This document shows positions 45,922 to 53,949 of a DNA stretch of 64,000 nucleotides, in pieces. The number at the start of each line of letters is the position of its first letter. The first letter of the stretch is position 1. The notes beneath the pieces were generated by a model. It ran no database searches. It had not been told where the DNA came from and saw only the letters and a list, made by a program, of their open reading frames with translations. Location of the stretch: the NCBI GenBank assembly GCA_018711815.1, contig DVHU01000060.1, forward strand, positions 52,024 through 116,023, read 5' to 3'. This stretch comes from Candidatus Egerieimonas intestinavium. GTDB taxonomy: Bacteria > Bacillota > Clostridia > Lachnospirales > Lachnospiraceae. Both the position numbers and the translations under genes were made by a program.

Positions 45922-46286
45922 CCGGGCAGTCCGGGAAATCCACGAGGGCCTTGGGCAGCCGCTATGAGGCGGTGGCAAAGCGGTGTTTGGAGGAGCAGGG
46001 CTACGAGATCCTGGAGCAGAACTTTTCCTGCCGCCAGGGGGAGATCGACCTGATTGCCCGGGAGGGGGGATTTCTGGTCTTCGTGGAAGTGAAATACCGG
46101 AAGAGTCTGAGCCAGGGAGATCCCATGGAGGCGGTGGACGCCAGGAAGCAGCGGCGGATTGCGCGGGCTGCTTCTTATTATCTGTGGAAAAACCGTCTGC
46201 CGGAGGATACGCCCTGCCGTTTCGATGTGGTGGCGCTGATGCCGGGCAAATACAGGATCTGCAAGGACGCCTTTGCGATAGGATGA
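45918..46286 (+). CDS. yraN: YraN/UPF0102 family nuclease-like protein
   Basis: 122 residues, overlapping rnhB by 4 bases. The Holliday-resolvase-like fold is visible: LGSRYEAVAKRCLEEQGYEI, NFSCRQGEIDLIAREGGFLV, FVEVKYRKSLSQG and RRIARAASYYLW. The pattern E...D-(9)-E-V-K is that of PD-(D/E)XK enzymes. Pairing with rnhB is widely conserved. Biochemical role is not established. Confidence 0.93.
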   Translation: MTGQSGKSTRALGSRYEAVAKRCLEEQGYEILEQNFSCRQGEIDLIAREGGFLVFVEVKYRKSLSQGDPMEAVDARKQRRIARAASYYLWKNRLPEDTPCRFDVVALMPGKYRICKDAFAIG

Positions 46287-46305
46287 GAAGAGAAGGAGAG
46301 GGAGA

Positions 46306-47214
46306 ATGAGCGAGAAGACAGGCCAGATCAGGTGGAGAGGAACCGGGGAGCAGGCCCCGGCCGGAAGGGGACAGGAGAGCGGCAGCCCCGCAGGGGATAT
46401 GCGGCTGCGGGAGGGGGAGGTGCCCTACCTCTACTATCCGGCCCTGGAGGAGACGGGGCTGGTGCGCCACGGGTTCTCCACCCGGCTGGGCGGTGTAAGC
46501 CAGGGGATTTACCGCTCCATGAATTTAAGTTTTACCCGAGGGGATCAGGAGGAGGCTGTCCGGGAGAATTACCGGCGTATGGGGGAGGCCTTGGGGATTT
46601 CTCCGGAGGCCATGGTCTGCTCCCAGCAGACCCACACCACCAATGTGAGGCGGGTAAAGGCTGAGGATAAGGGGCGGGGAGTCACCGGCCCCCGGGGCTG
46701 GACGGATGTGGACGGGATGATCACTGACGCACCCGGGGTGGCCCTGGTGACCTTCTACGCGGACTGCGTTCCCCTCTATTTCCTGGATCCGGTTCACCGG
46801 GCCATCGGCCTCTCCCACTCCGGCTGGAGGGGAACTGTGGAGAAGATGGGCCAGGCGACGGTTGAGCGGATGGAGGAAGCCTTTGGCACCAGGCCTGATC
46901 AGCTGCTGGCGGCCATCGGCCCCTCCATCTGTCAGGACTGCTATGAGGTCAGCCAGGATGTGGCGGAACAGTTTCAGGCGGCCTTCCCCAGAGGGGTCTG
47001 GGATCGGCTCATGTACCGGAAGGAGAACGGCAAGTATCAGCTGAATCTCTGGGAGGCCAATCTGCAGGTGCTCCTGGAGGCGGGTATCCCCCGGTCCAGG
47101 ATTCTGCTGCCGGGGATCTGCACCTGCTGCAATCCCGATTTTCTCTTTTCCCATCGGGCCAGCCAGGGAAAACGGGGGAATCTGGCGGCATTTCTGATGC
47201 TGAGGGAAGAGTGA
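46306..47214 (+). CDS. pgeF: Purine nucleoside phosphorylase-type multicopper/YfiH family protein
   Basis: 302 residues. YfiH/LACC1-like proteins act on purine nucleosides and in some bacteria correct peptidoglycan errors. Motifs: RHGFSTRLGGVSQGIYRSMN, CSQQTHTTNVRRV (His), LVTFYADCVPLYFLD (Cys) and AIGLSHSGWRGTVEKM (His), making the conserved zinc site, with AIGPSICQDCYEV and CTCCNPDFLFSHRA at the end. A 35-residue hydrophilic N-terminal extension is extra. It follows yraN by 19 bp. Confidence 0.93.
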   Translation: MSEKTGQIRWRGTGEQAPAGRGQESGSPAGDMRLREGEVPYLYYPALEETGLVRHGFSTRLGGVSQGIYRSMNLSFTRGDQEEAVRENYRRMGEALGISPEAMVCSQQTHTTNVRRVKAEDKGRGVTGPRGWTDVDGMITDAPGVALVTFYADCVPLYFLDPVHRAIGLSHSGWRGTVEKMGQATVERMEEAFGTRPDQLLAAIGPSICQDCYEVSQDVAEQFQAAFPRGVWDRLMYRKENGKYQLNLWEANLQVLLEAGIPRSRILLPGICTCCNPDFLFSHRASQGKRGNLAAFLMLREE

Positions 47215-47247
47215 AAAAAATGTTGAAAAAATAACCCCCCGGGTGGC

Positions 47248-47276
47248 TTGTGGGCCTTTTTTTCCTGTGGTATACT
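47248..47276 (+). promoter_or_regulatory. Promoter of the nickel/peptide ABC operon
   Basis: TTGTGG (47248-47253), 17-bp spacer, TATACT (47271-47276), 32 bp before the start codon. Confidence 0.6.
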
Positions 47277-47308
47277 TTGTCAAGAAAATGACGAGGAGGA
47301 GACAGACC

Positions 47309-48937
47309 ATGAAAAAGAGACTTGCAAGCCTTCTTTGCGCCGCGGTGCTGGCGGCGGGAATCCTGTCAGGCTGTGGAAGCAGCCAGGGGGAGACCGCAGA
47401 CCGGGTGACACAGCAGGGGGAGGAAGAAGGGACCAAGGATTCGGTGGTGGTGACCATGCCGGTGACGGCGGAGCCGGAGTCGGGCTTTGATCCGGCCTAC
47501 GGCTGGGGGGCCGGGGAGCATGTCCACGAGCCGCTGATTCAGAGTACCCTCACCGTGACCACCACGGATTTAAAGATAGATAAGGATTTGGCTACTGATT
47601 ATTCTGTCAGCGAGGACGGTCTCACCTGGACCGTGAAGATTCGGGACGACGTGACCTTCACCGACGGGGAAAAGCTCACCGCCCAGGATGTGGCCTTTAC
47701 TTACAATAACTGCAAGGAGAAAAGCTCCGTCAACGATTTCACCATGTTGGAGGAGGCAGTGGCGGTGGATGACACCATCGTGGAATTTCATATGACCAGA
47801 CCCTTTTCCATCTGGCCCTACACCATGGCCATCGTGGGCATCGTGCCGGAGCACGCCTACAGCGAGGATTATGGGCAGAATCCCATCGGCTCCGGCCGCT
47901 ATATCATGAAGCAGTGGGACAAGGGACAGCAGGTGATCTTCGAGGCTAATCCCGATTACTACGGGGAGGAGCCAAAGATCAAGAAGCTGACGGTGCTCTT
48001 TATGGAGGAGGAGGCTGCCCTGGCGGCTGCCCAGGCCGGACAGGTGGACGTGGCCCACACGGCCGCCTCCTACGCGGCGGAGGTGGAAGTGGGCGGCTAC
48101 AGCGTGCTGTCCGTGGAGTCCGTGGATAACCGGGGCATCAACCTGCCCGCCACCGCTCCCCAGGAGAAGGACGGAATCACCTACGGCAGCGAATGTCTCC
48201 AGGATGTGGCGGTGCGCCGGGCCATCAATATCGGCATCGACCGGGAGGAAATGATTGAAAATGTACTCTACGGCTACGGCACTCCTGCCTACAGCATCTG
48301 CGACAAGCTGCCCTGGTACAACGAGGAGTCTGAGGTGGAGTATAATCCGGATCAGGCCATAAAGCTTCTGGAGGAGGCAGGCTGGGAGGAAGGCGACGAC
48401 GGCATTCGCCAGAAGGACGGCGTGCGGCTCTCCTTCACCATCCTCTATGCGCCGGGAGATTCCGTGCGCCAGGCCCTGGCGGAGGATACGGCTCTGCAGC
48501 TTCGGGAGCTGGGCATGGAGGTGTCCACCCAGGGAGCCGGCTGGGATGTGGCCTACGATATGGCCCAGTCACAGCCGCTGATGTGGGGCTGGGGAGCTCA
48601 CACCCCCATGGAGCTCTACAATATTTATCACAGCCTGGAGGACAGCGGTATTGGGATGGCCCAGTACTCTCCCTACAAAAATGAGACCGTGGACAGCTAC
48701 ATGGATCAGGCCTTGGCCAGCGGAAGCCTGGAGGAAAGCTATGAGCTGTGGAAGCAGGCTCAGTGGGACGGCACTGATGGCGTAACCCAGGAGGGGGACA
48801 TCCCCTGGGTATGGCTGTGTAATGTAAATCATCTCTATTATGTGCGGGATGGCCTGCAGGTTGCAGAGCAGAAGATCCATCCCCACGGACACGGCTGGTC
48901 CCTGGTCAACAACGTGGACCAGTGGTCCTGGAATTAG
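47309..48937 (+). CDS. ABC transporter substrate-binding lipoprotein, family 5
   Basis: 542 residues. The signal peptide LLCAAVLAAGILSGCGSS has a lipobox. The SBP_bac_5 fold shows VTMPVTAEPESGFDPAYGWG, DLATDYSVSEDGLTWTVKIR, DVTFTDGEKLTAQDVAFTYN, GIVPEHAYSEDYGQNPIGSG, RYIMKQWDKGQQVIFEANPD and VAVRRAINIGIDREEMIENV. Family members bind peptides, nickel or nickel chelates. A His-rich end (KIHPHGHGWSLVNN) and the His-tailed ATPase in the operon lean to metal, but the ligand is inference. ATG 47309 follows GAGGAGGAG; it heads five genes. Confidence 0.9.
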   Translation: MKKRLASLLCAAVLAAGILSGCGSSQGETADRVTQQGEEEGTKDSVVVTMPVTAEPESGFDPAYGWGAGEHVHEPLIQSTLTVTTTDLKIDKDLATDYSVSEDGLTWTVKIRDDVTFTDGEKLTAQDVAFTYNNCKEKSSVNDFTMLEEAVAVDDTIVEFHMTRPFSIWPYTMAIVGIVPEHAYSEDYGQNPIGSGRYIMKQWDKGQQVIFEANPDYYGEEPKIKKLTVLFMEEEAALAAAQAGQVDVAHTAASYAAEVEVGGYSVLSVESVDNRGINLPATAPQEKDGITYGSECLQDVAVRRAINIGIDREEMIENVLYGYGTPAYSICDKLPWYNEESEVEYNPDQAIKLLEEAGWEEGDDGIRQKDGVRLSFTILYAPGDSVRQALAEDTALQLRELGMEVSTQGAGWDVAYDMAQSQPLMWGWGAHTPMELYNIYHSLEDSGIGMAQYSPYKNETVDSYMDQALASGSLEESYELWKQAQWDGTDGVTQEGDIPWVWLCNVNHLYYVRDGLQVAEQKIHPHGHGWSLVNNVDQWSWN

Positions 48938-48960
48938 TCACTGAAAAAGACCTCTGAAAA

Positions 48961-49010
48961 GCCGGATGCTCATTGGCAGGCTCTCTCACCTGCCAGTGAG
49001 TTTTCCGGCG
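48961..49010 (+). terminator. Intercistronic hairpin after the binding protein
   Basis: CTCATTGGCAGG (48969-48980) pairs with CCTGCCAGTGAG (48989-49000), then TTTT, inside an outer GCCGGA/TCCGGC stem. Probably partial termination. Confidence 0.6.
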
Positions 49011-49040
49011 TTTAGGAGAAAAATAAAGTTGGAGATACAG

Positions 49041-50036
49041 ATGAAGAAAAAATGGATTTCTTTTCTTTGCAAAAATTTTATCCGGCTGTTTCTGCTGACG
49101 GTGGCGGTGAGCGTGGTGACCTTTCTGTTGATGAACGCCTCGCCCATCGATCCTCTGCAGCAGAACGTGGGCCAGGCGGCCCTGGGAACCATGAGCCAGG
49201 AGCAGGTGGCTAAGCTGGAAGAATATTGGGGAGTGAACACGCCGCCCCTGGAGAGGTACCTGGCCTGGGCCGGGGATTTTATCCGGGGAGATATGGGCAC
49301 CTCCCTGCTGTACCGGCAGCCGGTGGCTCAGGTCATCGGTGTTAAGCTTTTGAATTCCCTGTTCCTGATGATCGCCGCCTGGGTGATCTCGGGGATCCTG
49401 GGCTTCCTTTTGGGGGTGCTGGCGGGGATGAACCGGGGAAGGCTGGCGGACAAGGTGATCAGGGGCTACTGCCTGGTGATTTCCAGCACCCCCACCTTCT
49501 GGTTGGCCCTGCTGCTGTTGATGATCTTCGGGGTCTGGCTGCGGGTATTGCCCATCGGTCTCAGCGTGCCCATCGGCGTGGAGGCCAGCGGCGTCACCTT
49601 CTTGGACCGGGTGCAGCACGCCATCCTTCCGGCCCTGACCTTGAGCATCACCGGAGTTTCCAACATTGCCCTGCACACCCGGGAGAAGATGATCGATATC
49701 TGCGAGAGCGATTACGTGCTCTTCGCCCGGGCCCGGGGGGAGAAGGGCTGGCAGCTCTTTAAAAATCACGGCTTTCGAAACGTGCTTCTGCCGGCCATCA
49801 CCCTGCATTTCGGGTCAATCAGCGAGATTTTCGGCGGCTCCGTGCTGGTAGAGCAGGTATTTTCCTATCCTGGGCTGGGCCAGGCGGCGGTGGAAGCCGG
49901 ACTGGGCAGCGATTTTCCCCTGCTGATGGCCATCACCATCATCAGCGCCCTCTTCGTCTTTGGCGGGAATTTCATTGCCAATCTGCTCTACGGGATAGTG
50001 GATCCCAGAATCCGCAGAGGGGAGGAGCGCCTGTGA
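49041..50036 (+). CDS. ABC transporter permease, DppB/NikB family
   Basis: 331 residues with six helices. The N-terminal helix is NFIRLFLLTVAVSVVTFLLM, and the family sequence SPIDPLQQNVG, then PLERYLAWAGDFIRGDMGTS, follow. EAA-type loop: ARARGEKGWQLFKNHGFRNV then LLPAITLHFGSISEIFGGSV. I chose ATG 49041 behind GGAGA; the upstream ATG at 48966 lies in the intercistronic hairpin. It overlaps the next permease by 4 bases. Confidence 0.93.
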   Translation: MKKKWISFLCKNFIRLFLLTVAVSVVTFLLMNASPIDPLQQNVGQAALGTMSQEQVAKLEEYWGVNTPPLERYLAWAGDFIRGDMGTSLLYRQPVAQVIGVKLLNSLFLMIAAWVISGILGFLLGVLAGMNRGRLADKVIRGYCLVISSTPTFWLALLLLMIFGVWLRVLPIGLSVPIGVEASGVTFLDRVQHAILPALTLSITGVSNIALHTREKMIDICESDYVLFARARGEKGWQLFKNHGFRNVLLPAITLHFGSISEIFGGSVLVEQVFSYPGLGQAAVEAGLGSDFPLLMAITIISALFVFGGNFIANLLYGIVDPRIRRGEERL

Positions 50037-50866
50037 AAAGGAAAACGAAGAGCAACAGAAGAACCAGAGTCCTCCTGGGACTCACCCTCTCCCTGGTCTT
50101 TTTGGCGGCTGTCTGTATCGCAGGCTGTCTCTGTACGGAGGCGGCCCGGACCGCGGACTTTGGGAGAAAGAATTTAAGTCCCTGTTTCCCCTATCTCTTC
50201 GGTACAGACTGGATGGGAAGAGACATGTTTGCGCGGACCCTGAAGGGAATGTCCATCAGTATTTTACTGGGAGTTTTAGCCTCGGTGATCAGCGCCCTGA
50301 TTTCCCTGCTGCTGGGCATCGCCTCAGCCACATTAGGAAAGCGGGCCGATCAGCTGATCACCTGGGTTATTGACCTGATCATGGGAATTCCCCACATGCT
50401 GCTGCTGCTTTTGGTATCGGTGGCCCTGGGGAAGGGGTTAAAGGGAATTGTCATCGGGGTTGCCCTGACCCACTGGCCCTCCCTGGCCCGGCTGATCCGG
50501 GCGGAGGTAATGCAGCTGCGGGAGAGTCCCTATATTAAGGTGGCCCAGAAGCTGGGCAAGGGCCGCTGGTATCTGGTGAAAACCCACATTCTGCCCCACC
50601 TGGTGCCCCAGTTCCTGGTGGGAATGATCCTGATCTTTCCCCACGCCATTCTCCATGAGTCCAGCATTACCTTCCTGGGCTTCGGGCTCTCCAGCGAGCA
50701 GCCGGCCATCGGCGTAATCCTCTCGGAGGCCATGAAGCATCTGGTGACGGGAAAATGGTGGCTGGCCCTGTTCCCAGGGCTGATGCTGGTGGGCACTGTG
50801 GTACTGTTCTATGTGGCGGGAGAGTCCCTGCGGAAGCTTTTGGACCCCGGCAGCGTGCATGAGTAG
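50033..50866 (+). CDS. ABC transporter permease, DppC/NikC family
   Basis: 277 residues, GTG start overlapping the upstream stop. The family opening PYLFGTDWMGRDMFARTLKG is seen after the first helix, and the cytoplasmic loop reads LREVMQ-like RAEVMQLRESPYIKVAQKLG and HILPHLVPQFLVGMIL, followed by AILHESSITFLGFGLSSEQP. It pairs with the preceding permease to form the channel. Confidence 0.93.
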   Translation: MKRKTKSNRRTRVLLGLTLSLVFLAAVCIAGCLCTEAARTADFGRKNLSPCFPYLFGTDWMGRDMFARTLKGMSISILLGVLASVISALISLLLGIASATLGKRADQLITWVIDLIMGIPHMLLLLLVSVALGKGLKGIVIGVALTHWPSLARLIRAEVMQLRESPYIKVAQKLGKGRWYLVKTHILPHLVPQFLVGMILIFPHAILHESSITFLGFGLSSEQPAIGVILSEAMKHLVTGKWWLALFPGLMLVGTVVLFYVAGESLRKLLDPGSVHE

Positions 50867-50875
50867 GAGGAAGCT

Positions 50876-51802
50876 ATGGCAGGAAAGGAAATTTTGAATA
50901 TCCGGCATCTGAATATCTCCTTTACCCAATACGAGAAGGGTCTCCGGCAGGTGGAGCTGCCGGTGATCCGGGATCTGGACGTGACTGTCCGGGAGGGGGA
51001 GATGGTGGCGGTGGTGGGCTCCAGCGGCTCAGGAAAGAGCCTGCTGGCCCACGGCGTCATGGGAATTCTTCCCTACAACGCCTCCATGGGCGGGGAGATT
51101 CTCTATGAGGGGGAGCCCCTGACCCGGGAGCGCATGGATCGGCTCCGGGGGGAGGAGATCGTTATGGTTCCCCAGAGCCTGGCCTACCTGGATCCCCTGA
51201 TGAAGATCGGTCCCCAGATACGCAAGGGAAAGAAGGACGCGGCCACCAGAAAAAAGCTGAAGGATATCTTTAAGCGCTACGAGCTAAAGGAAGAGGTGGA
51301 GCAGCTGTACCCCTTTGAGCTCTCCGGGGGAATGAACCGGCGGATATTGATTTCCACGGCCCTCATCGGGAATCCCCGGCTGGTGATTGCCGACGAGCCC
51401 ACCCCGGGGCTGGATTTGAAGGTGGCCAAGCGGGCCATGGAGCATTTCCGGGAGCTGGCGGATATGGGAGCCGGGGTTCTGGTGATCACCCATGATCTGG
51501 AGCTGGCCCTGGAGGTGGCTGACCGGATCGTGGTCTTCTACGCAGGTATGACGGTGGAGGAGGCGGGGGCCTCAGACTTTGACACCCAGGAGGGTTTGCG
51601 GCATCCCTATACCAAGGCCCTCTGGCGGGCTATGCCCAAGAATGGATTTCAGTATATCGGGGGAACGCAGCCCTATGTGAAGGACTTTTCCGGAGGCTGT
51701 CCCTTTGCGGACCGCTGTGATCGGCGCACGGAGCAGTGCTCCGGGGAGATACCCTGGCGGCAGCTGCGGGGCGGCCATGTGCGGTGTCTGTATGCAGAAT
51801 AG
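50876..51802 (+). CDS. ABC transporter ATPase, DppD/NikD family
   Basis: 308 residues. Walker A VVGSSGSGKSLLAHGVMG, Q-loop VMVPQSLAYLDPLMKIG, signature ELSGGMNRRILISTALIG, Walker B LVIADEPTPGLDLKV and H-loop VITHDLELALEVADRI are intact. The C-terminal oligopeptide-transporter region has clustered cysteines (GGCPFADRCDRRTEQCSG), which in this family may bind an Fe-S cluster. Tight spacing on both sides. Confidence 0.94.
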   Translation: MAGKEILNIRHLNISFTQYEKGLRQVELPVIRDLDVTVREGEMVAVVGSSGSGKSLLAHGVMGILPYNASMGGEILYEGEPLTRERMDRLRGEEIVMVPQSLAYLDPLMKIGPQIRKGKKDAATRKKLKDIFKRYELKEEVEQLYPFELSGGMNRRILISTALIGNPRLVIADEPTPGLDLKVAKRAMEHFRELADMGAGVLVITHDLELALEVADRIVVFYAGMTVEEAGASDFDTQEGLRHPYTKALWRAMPKNGFQYIGGTQPYVKDFSGGCPFADRCDRRTEQCSGEIPWRQLRGGHVRCLYAE

Positions 51803-51811
51803 GAGAGAAAG

Positions 51812-52495
51812 ATGAAGTTAGAGGCGAAAAATCTGAAATTTCGGTACGGCCAGGGGGAACGGATGATCCTGGAGGGCTTTTCCCTGGAGGCGGACAGCAG
51901 CGAGCGGGTGGGCCTGGTGGCCCCCAGCGGCGTGGGAAAGACCACCCTGTGCAAGATCCTCTCCGGTTATCTGCAGCCGGAGGAGGGGGAGGTGCTGCTG
52001 GAGGGCAGGCCTCTGTCCTCCTACAAGGGCTACTGCCCGGTGCAGATGATCTGGCAGCAGCCGGAGCTGGCGGTAAATCCCCGGATGCGCATGAGGGATG
52101 TGTTGGCGGAGGGGGATCAGGTGGATCCCGAGATCCCGGAGAAGCTGGGAATTGAAAAGGACTGGCTGAACCGCTTCCCGGCGGAGCTCTCCGGCGGTGA
52201 GCTGCAGCGGTTTTGCATTGCCCGAGCCCTGGGCCGGGGGACGAAATTCCTTCTGGCGGACGAGATCAGCACCATGCTGGATCTCATCACCCAGAGCCAG
52301 ATCTGGAATTTCCTCATTGAGGAGACAACCAGAAGGGGCATCGGTCTCATTGCCGTGAGCCACAGCCAGGGGCTGCTGGAGGCGGTCTGCACCCGGCAGG
52401 TGCGGCTTAAGGAGGAGCGGGAGCATCACCACCACCATCATCATGGGCATCATCACCATGAGCATAGCCATCATCACCGGGAACTGCAGGAATAA
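51812..52495 (+). CDS. ABC transporter ATPase, NikE/DppF-like, with 15-His tail
   Basis: 227 residues, shorter than most DppF/NikE proteins (about 260-330). Walker A APSGVGKTTLCKILSGY, Q-loop QMIWQQPELAVNPRMRM, signature ELSGGELQRFCIARALG, Walker B FLLADEISTMLDLITQ and H-loop LIAVSHSQGLLEAV are in place. The last 25 residues carry 15 His in three runs (7, 4 and 3, with one single) with Gly, Glu and Ser between. The usual C-terminal oligo-binding extension is missing. Histidine-rich tails commonly bind nickel, zinc or cobalt, so the transporter may be a metal importer with cytoplasmic metal sensing; this is inference. Confidence 0.9.
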   Translation: MKLEAKNLKFRYGQGERMILEGFSLEADSSERVGLVAPSGVGKTTLCKILSGYLQPEEGEVLLEGRPLSSYKGYCPVQMIWQQPELAVNPRMRMRDVLAEGDQVDPEIPEKLGIEKDWLNRFPAELSGGELQRFCIARALGRGTKFLLADEISTMLDLITQSQIWNFLIEETTRRGIGLIAVSHSQGLLEAVCTRQVRLKEEREHHHHHHHGHHHHEHSHHHRELQE

Positions 52496-52516
52496 AGTTT
52501 GTAGGGAACTAAGGTT

Positions 52517-52560
52517 AAAGGGCTGCTGCAGAAATTGTATTTCATGCAGCAGCCCTCTTT
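52517..52560. terminator. Bidirectional terminator
   Basis: AAAGGGCTGCTGCA pairs with TGCAGCAGCCCTCTTT around a 14-base loop, with A and T tracts on both ends. It closes the ABC operon and the minus-strand PRPP synthetase gene. Confidence 0.88.
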
Positions 52561-52564
52561 AAAT

Positions 52565-53743
52565 TCAGATCAGTCCCTGGCGGTGCTTCTCCAACAGCTG
52601 ATTCAGCTTACCGGTGTTGTCGCGGACTTTTTCCACAGAGACGTCATGGTTCAAAATATCAATGATGCTGGCCAGATACTTGCTCATCCGGGCCGCCTCG
52701 TAGTAGGGGCGGGTGAGCAGCTCCTGGGGTCGGTAATTCAGGTCGGTGGTGATCACCTTGCTGAAGTAACCGTTGGCGTAGTATTCGTCGAACTTTTCCA
52801 GACCGTCGGTGAAGAGGCCGAAGGTGGTGCAGATAAATACCCGGTTAGCCTTGCGCTCCTTCAGCTTCTTGCAGACATCCAGCATGCTCTCCCCGGAGGA
52901 GATCATATCGTCGATGACGATCACATCCTTGCCCTCCACGGAATCCCCCAGAAATTCGTGGGCCACGATGGGATTCTTGCCGTTTACGATGGTGGAGTAA
53001 TCCCGCCGTTTGTAAAACATACCCATGTCCACACCCAGGATATTGGAGAAATATACGGCCCGGTTCATGGCCCCCTCGTCGGGGCTAATGATCATCAGGT
53101 GGTCATTGTCCAGATGCAGATCCGGAACAGAATTAATCAGCGCCTGCAGGAACTGATAGGTGGGCATGAAATTGTCGAAGCCCTGCAGGGGGATGGCGTT
53201 CTGGACCCGGGGATCGTGAGCGTCAAAGGTAATAATGTTGGAGACACCCATGGACATCAATTCATTCAGCGCCAGGGCACAGTCCAGGGATTCCCGGTTG
53301 CTGCGTTTGTGCTGACGGCTCTCATAGAGGAAGGGCATGATCACGGTGATCCGGTGGGCCTTCCCGGTGGCCGCAGAGATGATGCGCTTCAAATCCTGGT
53401 AGTGGTCGTCCGGGGACATATGGTTTTCGTAGCCGTTCATCCGGTAAGTGATGCTGTAGTTGGTCACGTCGGCCATGATGAAGAGATCCGCGCCCCGGAC
53501 AGATTCCTTGAGAATTCCCTTGGCCTCGCCGGTGCCGAAGCGGGGGCAGAGGCACTCCAGGAGGAAGCTGTCCTCAGAGTAACCGGAATAGTTCATGGAA
53601 GGCTCCCGGTGACTGACCAGCTCCCGCCGGTACTGAACCAACCGTCTGTCCACTTCCTTGGCCAGTTGCTGACAACCTTCCAGAGCTGCGATCTTAATGG
53701 GAGCTACCGGAAGGGATTGCTTTAACAAATCAAGATTTGCCAT
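52565..53743 (-). CDS. prs: Ribose-phosphate pyrophosphokinase, long clostridial form
   Basis: 392 residues against about 315 for ordinary Prs. It makes PRPP from ribose 5-phosphate and ATP. Family motifs in diverged form: VIMPFLYESRQHKRSNRESL (flexible loop region), NIITFDAHDPRVQNAIPLQG, IISPDEGAMNRAVYF, and the PRPP loop VIVIDDMISSGESMLDVC. The first 60 residues (VAPIKIAALEGCQQLAKEVD) are an extension. This longer group is common in Lachnospiraceae, which usually also hold a short Prs, so it may be a paralogue with its own regulation. Start ATG 53743 follows GGAGGT; an in-frame ATG at 53797 has none. Confidence 0.87.
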   Translation of the reverse strand: MANLDLLKQSLPVAPIKIAALEGCQQLAKEVDRRLVQYRRELVSHREPSMNYSGYSEDSFLLECLCPRFGTGEAKGILKESVRGADLFIMADVTNYSITYRMNGYENHMSPDDHYQDLKRIISAATGKAHRITVIMPFLYESRQHKRSNRESLDCALALNELMSMGVSNIITFDAHDPRVQNAIPLQGFDNFMPTYQFLQALINSVPDLHLDNDHLMIISPDEGAMNRAVYFSNILGVDMGMFYKRRDYSTIVNGKNPIVAHEFLGDSVEGKDVIVIDDMISSGESMLDVCKKLKERKANRVFICTTFGLFTDGLEKFDEYYANGYFSKVITTDLNYRPQELLTRPYYEAARMSKYLASIIDILNHDVSVEKVRDNTGKLNQLLEKHRQGLI

Positions 53744-53814
53744 GTTTACCTCCAACAATGGTATATCGTAAAAGTATTCTCTATAACGTAAAGGCATTGC
53801 CTGCCTACCATATA

Positions 53815-53844
53815 GTTATATCATTGTGAGCGGAGGAGCGTCAA
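53815..53844 (-). promoter_or_regulatory. Promoter of the PRPP synthetase gene
   Basis: Minus strand TTGACG (53844-53839), 18-bp spacer, TATAAC (53820-53815), leader about 65 bases. Confidence 0.65.
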
Positions 53845-53894
53845 GGTTTTCCTGACAAGATTCGCCAAAAAGATGGGAAAGCCAGGCGGGACGC

Positions 53895-53923
53895 TTGATT
53901 TTAGGGCGCAAACTTGGTATGAT
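53895..53923 (+). promoter_or_regulatory. Promoter of the DUF512-der operon
   Basis: TTGATT (53895-53900), 17-bp spacer, TATGAT (53918-53923), 27 bp before the start codon. Confidence 0.65.
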
Positions 53924-53949
53924 AGGCAGGAGCCGGAAGGGGGAAAAAG

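Noticed and set aside
52535..53725. Plus-strand open frame of about 396 codons opposite the PRPP synthetase
   Set aside because: Shadow of a conserved gene; it starts within the bidirectional terminator and has no plausible ribosome site.
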